Source: Gordonia spumicola (lineage in GTDB: Bacteria; Actinomycetota; Actinomycetes; Mycobacteriales; Mycobacteriaceae). Taken from it: a stretch of 64,000 nucleotides of DNA. The translations under genes were made by a program, and so were the position numbers. Positions 63,426 through 64,000 of this stretch are shown here, piece after piece. The DNA is taken from assembly GCF_009932475.1 (NCBI RefSeq), contig NZ_BJOV01000005.1, positions 372,001 through 436,000 on the forward strand. Reading direction: 5' to 3'. Within the stretch, counting starts at the first letter, position 1; every line of letters starts with the position of its first letter. The notes beneath the pieces were generated by a model, which saw nothing but the letters and a program-made list of their open reading frames with translations, was not told the DNA's origin and did not search any database.

Positions 63426-64000
63426 TCACACCCTGCTCTGCTTGCTGCGGCGCCGAAGATCGATTTCCGCCTCTGCTGCGTGCGCTCGTTTACTGAGGCG
63501 GACTTCCTTCAGGTGTTCTGGGTTGATCGTGTGCGTGCCGTCGGCGATCGCTGCAAGTGTCGCAATGCGGAGGAGGCGTGTCGCGTCACCGACGTAGCCC
63601 TGAGATCGCTTCCAGATGGGCCCCGCGAGCTGTGAAGTGAGAAGCCCTTCGCTTGCCCGAGGGAGATGCGGAAGGAGATAACCTTCCAGCCCGTAGAGCA
63701 GTTGCTGCCACGCGTGTTGCTCCTCCGAAGTCTCGATTCCGTAAGGACTGAAGCTCATTGGCTGGAGGCGGCCGATAAGCTGGGCATCGCTCATGGCTTC
63801 ACTGGATTCGAGGTCTGTCCCAACCAGAATTAAGCTGGCGTTGAATTCGCCGAGCTCGGTGTTCATGTACTTCACGTGATCGAGGACCTCCCGGCCGCCC
63901 TTCCAGTTGGTACGCAGTAGATGGAAGTCGTCGATGAGAAGGGTGCGCACGCCGTGGCGTGCCAATGCCCTGACCGCGGCGGTTGACGTCTGGTGGGCGG
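63426..64000 (-). CDS. tniB: TniB/TnsC-like AAA+ ATPase (5' part beyond window)
   Basis: The last 191 codons of a transposition regulator. They begin at the window edge with AHQTSTAAVRALARHGVRTL and carry Walker B/sensor LLIDDFHLLRTNWKGGREV, LNTEL-like YMNTELGEFNASLILVGTD, a sensor-type LIGRLQPMSFSPYG, and RSQGYVGDATRLLRIATLAA near the C-terminus. TniB and TnsC form ATP-dependent filaments on target DNA, link TniQ to the transposase and confer target immunity. The transposase gene (tniA) should lie upstream, outside the window. Its stop overlaps a possible tniQ 2 start. Confidence 0.85.
   Translation of the reverse strand, partial: AHQTSTAAVRALARHGVRTLLIDDFHLLRTNWKGGREVLDHVKYMNTELGEFNASLILVGTDLESSEAMSDAQLIGRLQPMSFSPYGIETSEEQHAWQQLLYGLEGYLLPHLPRASEGLLTSQLAGPIWKRSQGYVGDATRLLRIATLAAIADGTHTINPEHLKEVRLSKRAHAAEAEIDLRRRSKQSRV

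Noticed and set aside
60000..64000. CRISPR-guided transposon (CAST)
   Set aside because: TniB and two TniQ proteins are present, but no repeat-spacer array, Cascade or Cas12k gene is visible; the window ends before tniA, so it cannot be excluded outside.

Overview
The window reads as chromosome of a high-GC, mycolic-acid-type actinobacterium (order Mycobacteriales; Gordonia or a close relative is my best guess, not proven). The main evidence is gene order. From about 0.4 to 17.8 kb it follows the Mycobacterium tuberculosis Rv1322A-Rv1343c block: methylmalonyl-CoA epimerase, thiolase, thioredoxin/TPR protein, glgB, dinG, pncA-pncB, clpS, DUF2017, P1 peptidase, rhomboid, murI, MBL-fold phosphodiesterase, rph, rdgB, DUF3817 and an LprD-like protein. 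The block lacks glgE/glgP and mec-cysO-cysM. Short dispersed palindromic repeats litter its intergenic spaces. A disrupted patch at 14.1-15.1 kb holds a frameshifted Lon-like (BrxL-type) protease remnant and an N-terminal DUF222 fragment.

From 17.8 to 26.9 kb there is a PAP2 phosphatase - response regulator - histidine kinase - M15 D,D-carboxypeptidase operon, followed by an iron locus: irtA (SIP domain fused to an ABC exporter fold), irtB, an MTB12-like envelope protein and a siderophore-binding lipoprotein. Two good DtxR/IdeR boxes lie upstream of irtA and of the MTB12-like gene. The binding-protein gene is cut at about 26.86 kb, where the chromosome backbone stops.

From 26.9 to 56.2 kb lies a layered accretion zone. 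A Pycsar-type transmembrane effector remnant is cut by an IS256-family element. The IS256 transposase gene is itself split into 27.5-27.6 kb and 48.2-49.2 kb parts, and the two parts join in frame across a 3-bp direct repeat (CGT). The 20.6 kb between them (27623-48201) therefore looks like one composite transposon, bounded by two different but related IS3-family elements in inverted orientation. Its cargo is a TetR/MFS efflux pair and a complete alkane-oxidation operon: ferredoxin, CYP153, ferredoxin reductase, a second P450, transglutaminase-like protein, aldehyde dehydrogenase, SDR alcohol dehydrogenase, BtrH-like protein and acyl-CoA ligase, with a divergent AraC regulator. The ligase is now split by a second copy of one of the same IS3 elements. 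To the right are nested IS remnants, an MmpL transporter with a TetR gene paralogous to the first, and another IS3-family element.

From 56.2 kb to the end, transcribed leftward, is the inner part of a Tn7/Tn5053-like transposon: a TniB-like ATPase (cut by the window end), two different TniQ-family proteins, then as apparent cargo a SNF2-type helicase with a C-terminal DUF3883 nuclease-like domain and a coupled small gene whose 3' end is cut by the IS3 element. No rRNA, tRNA or CRISPR array was recognised.
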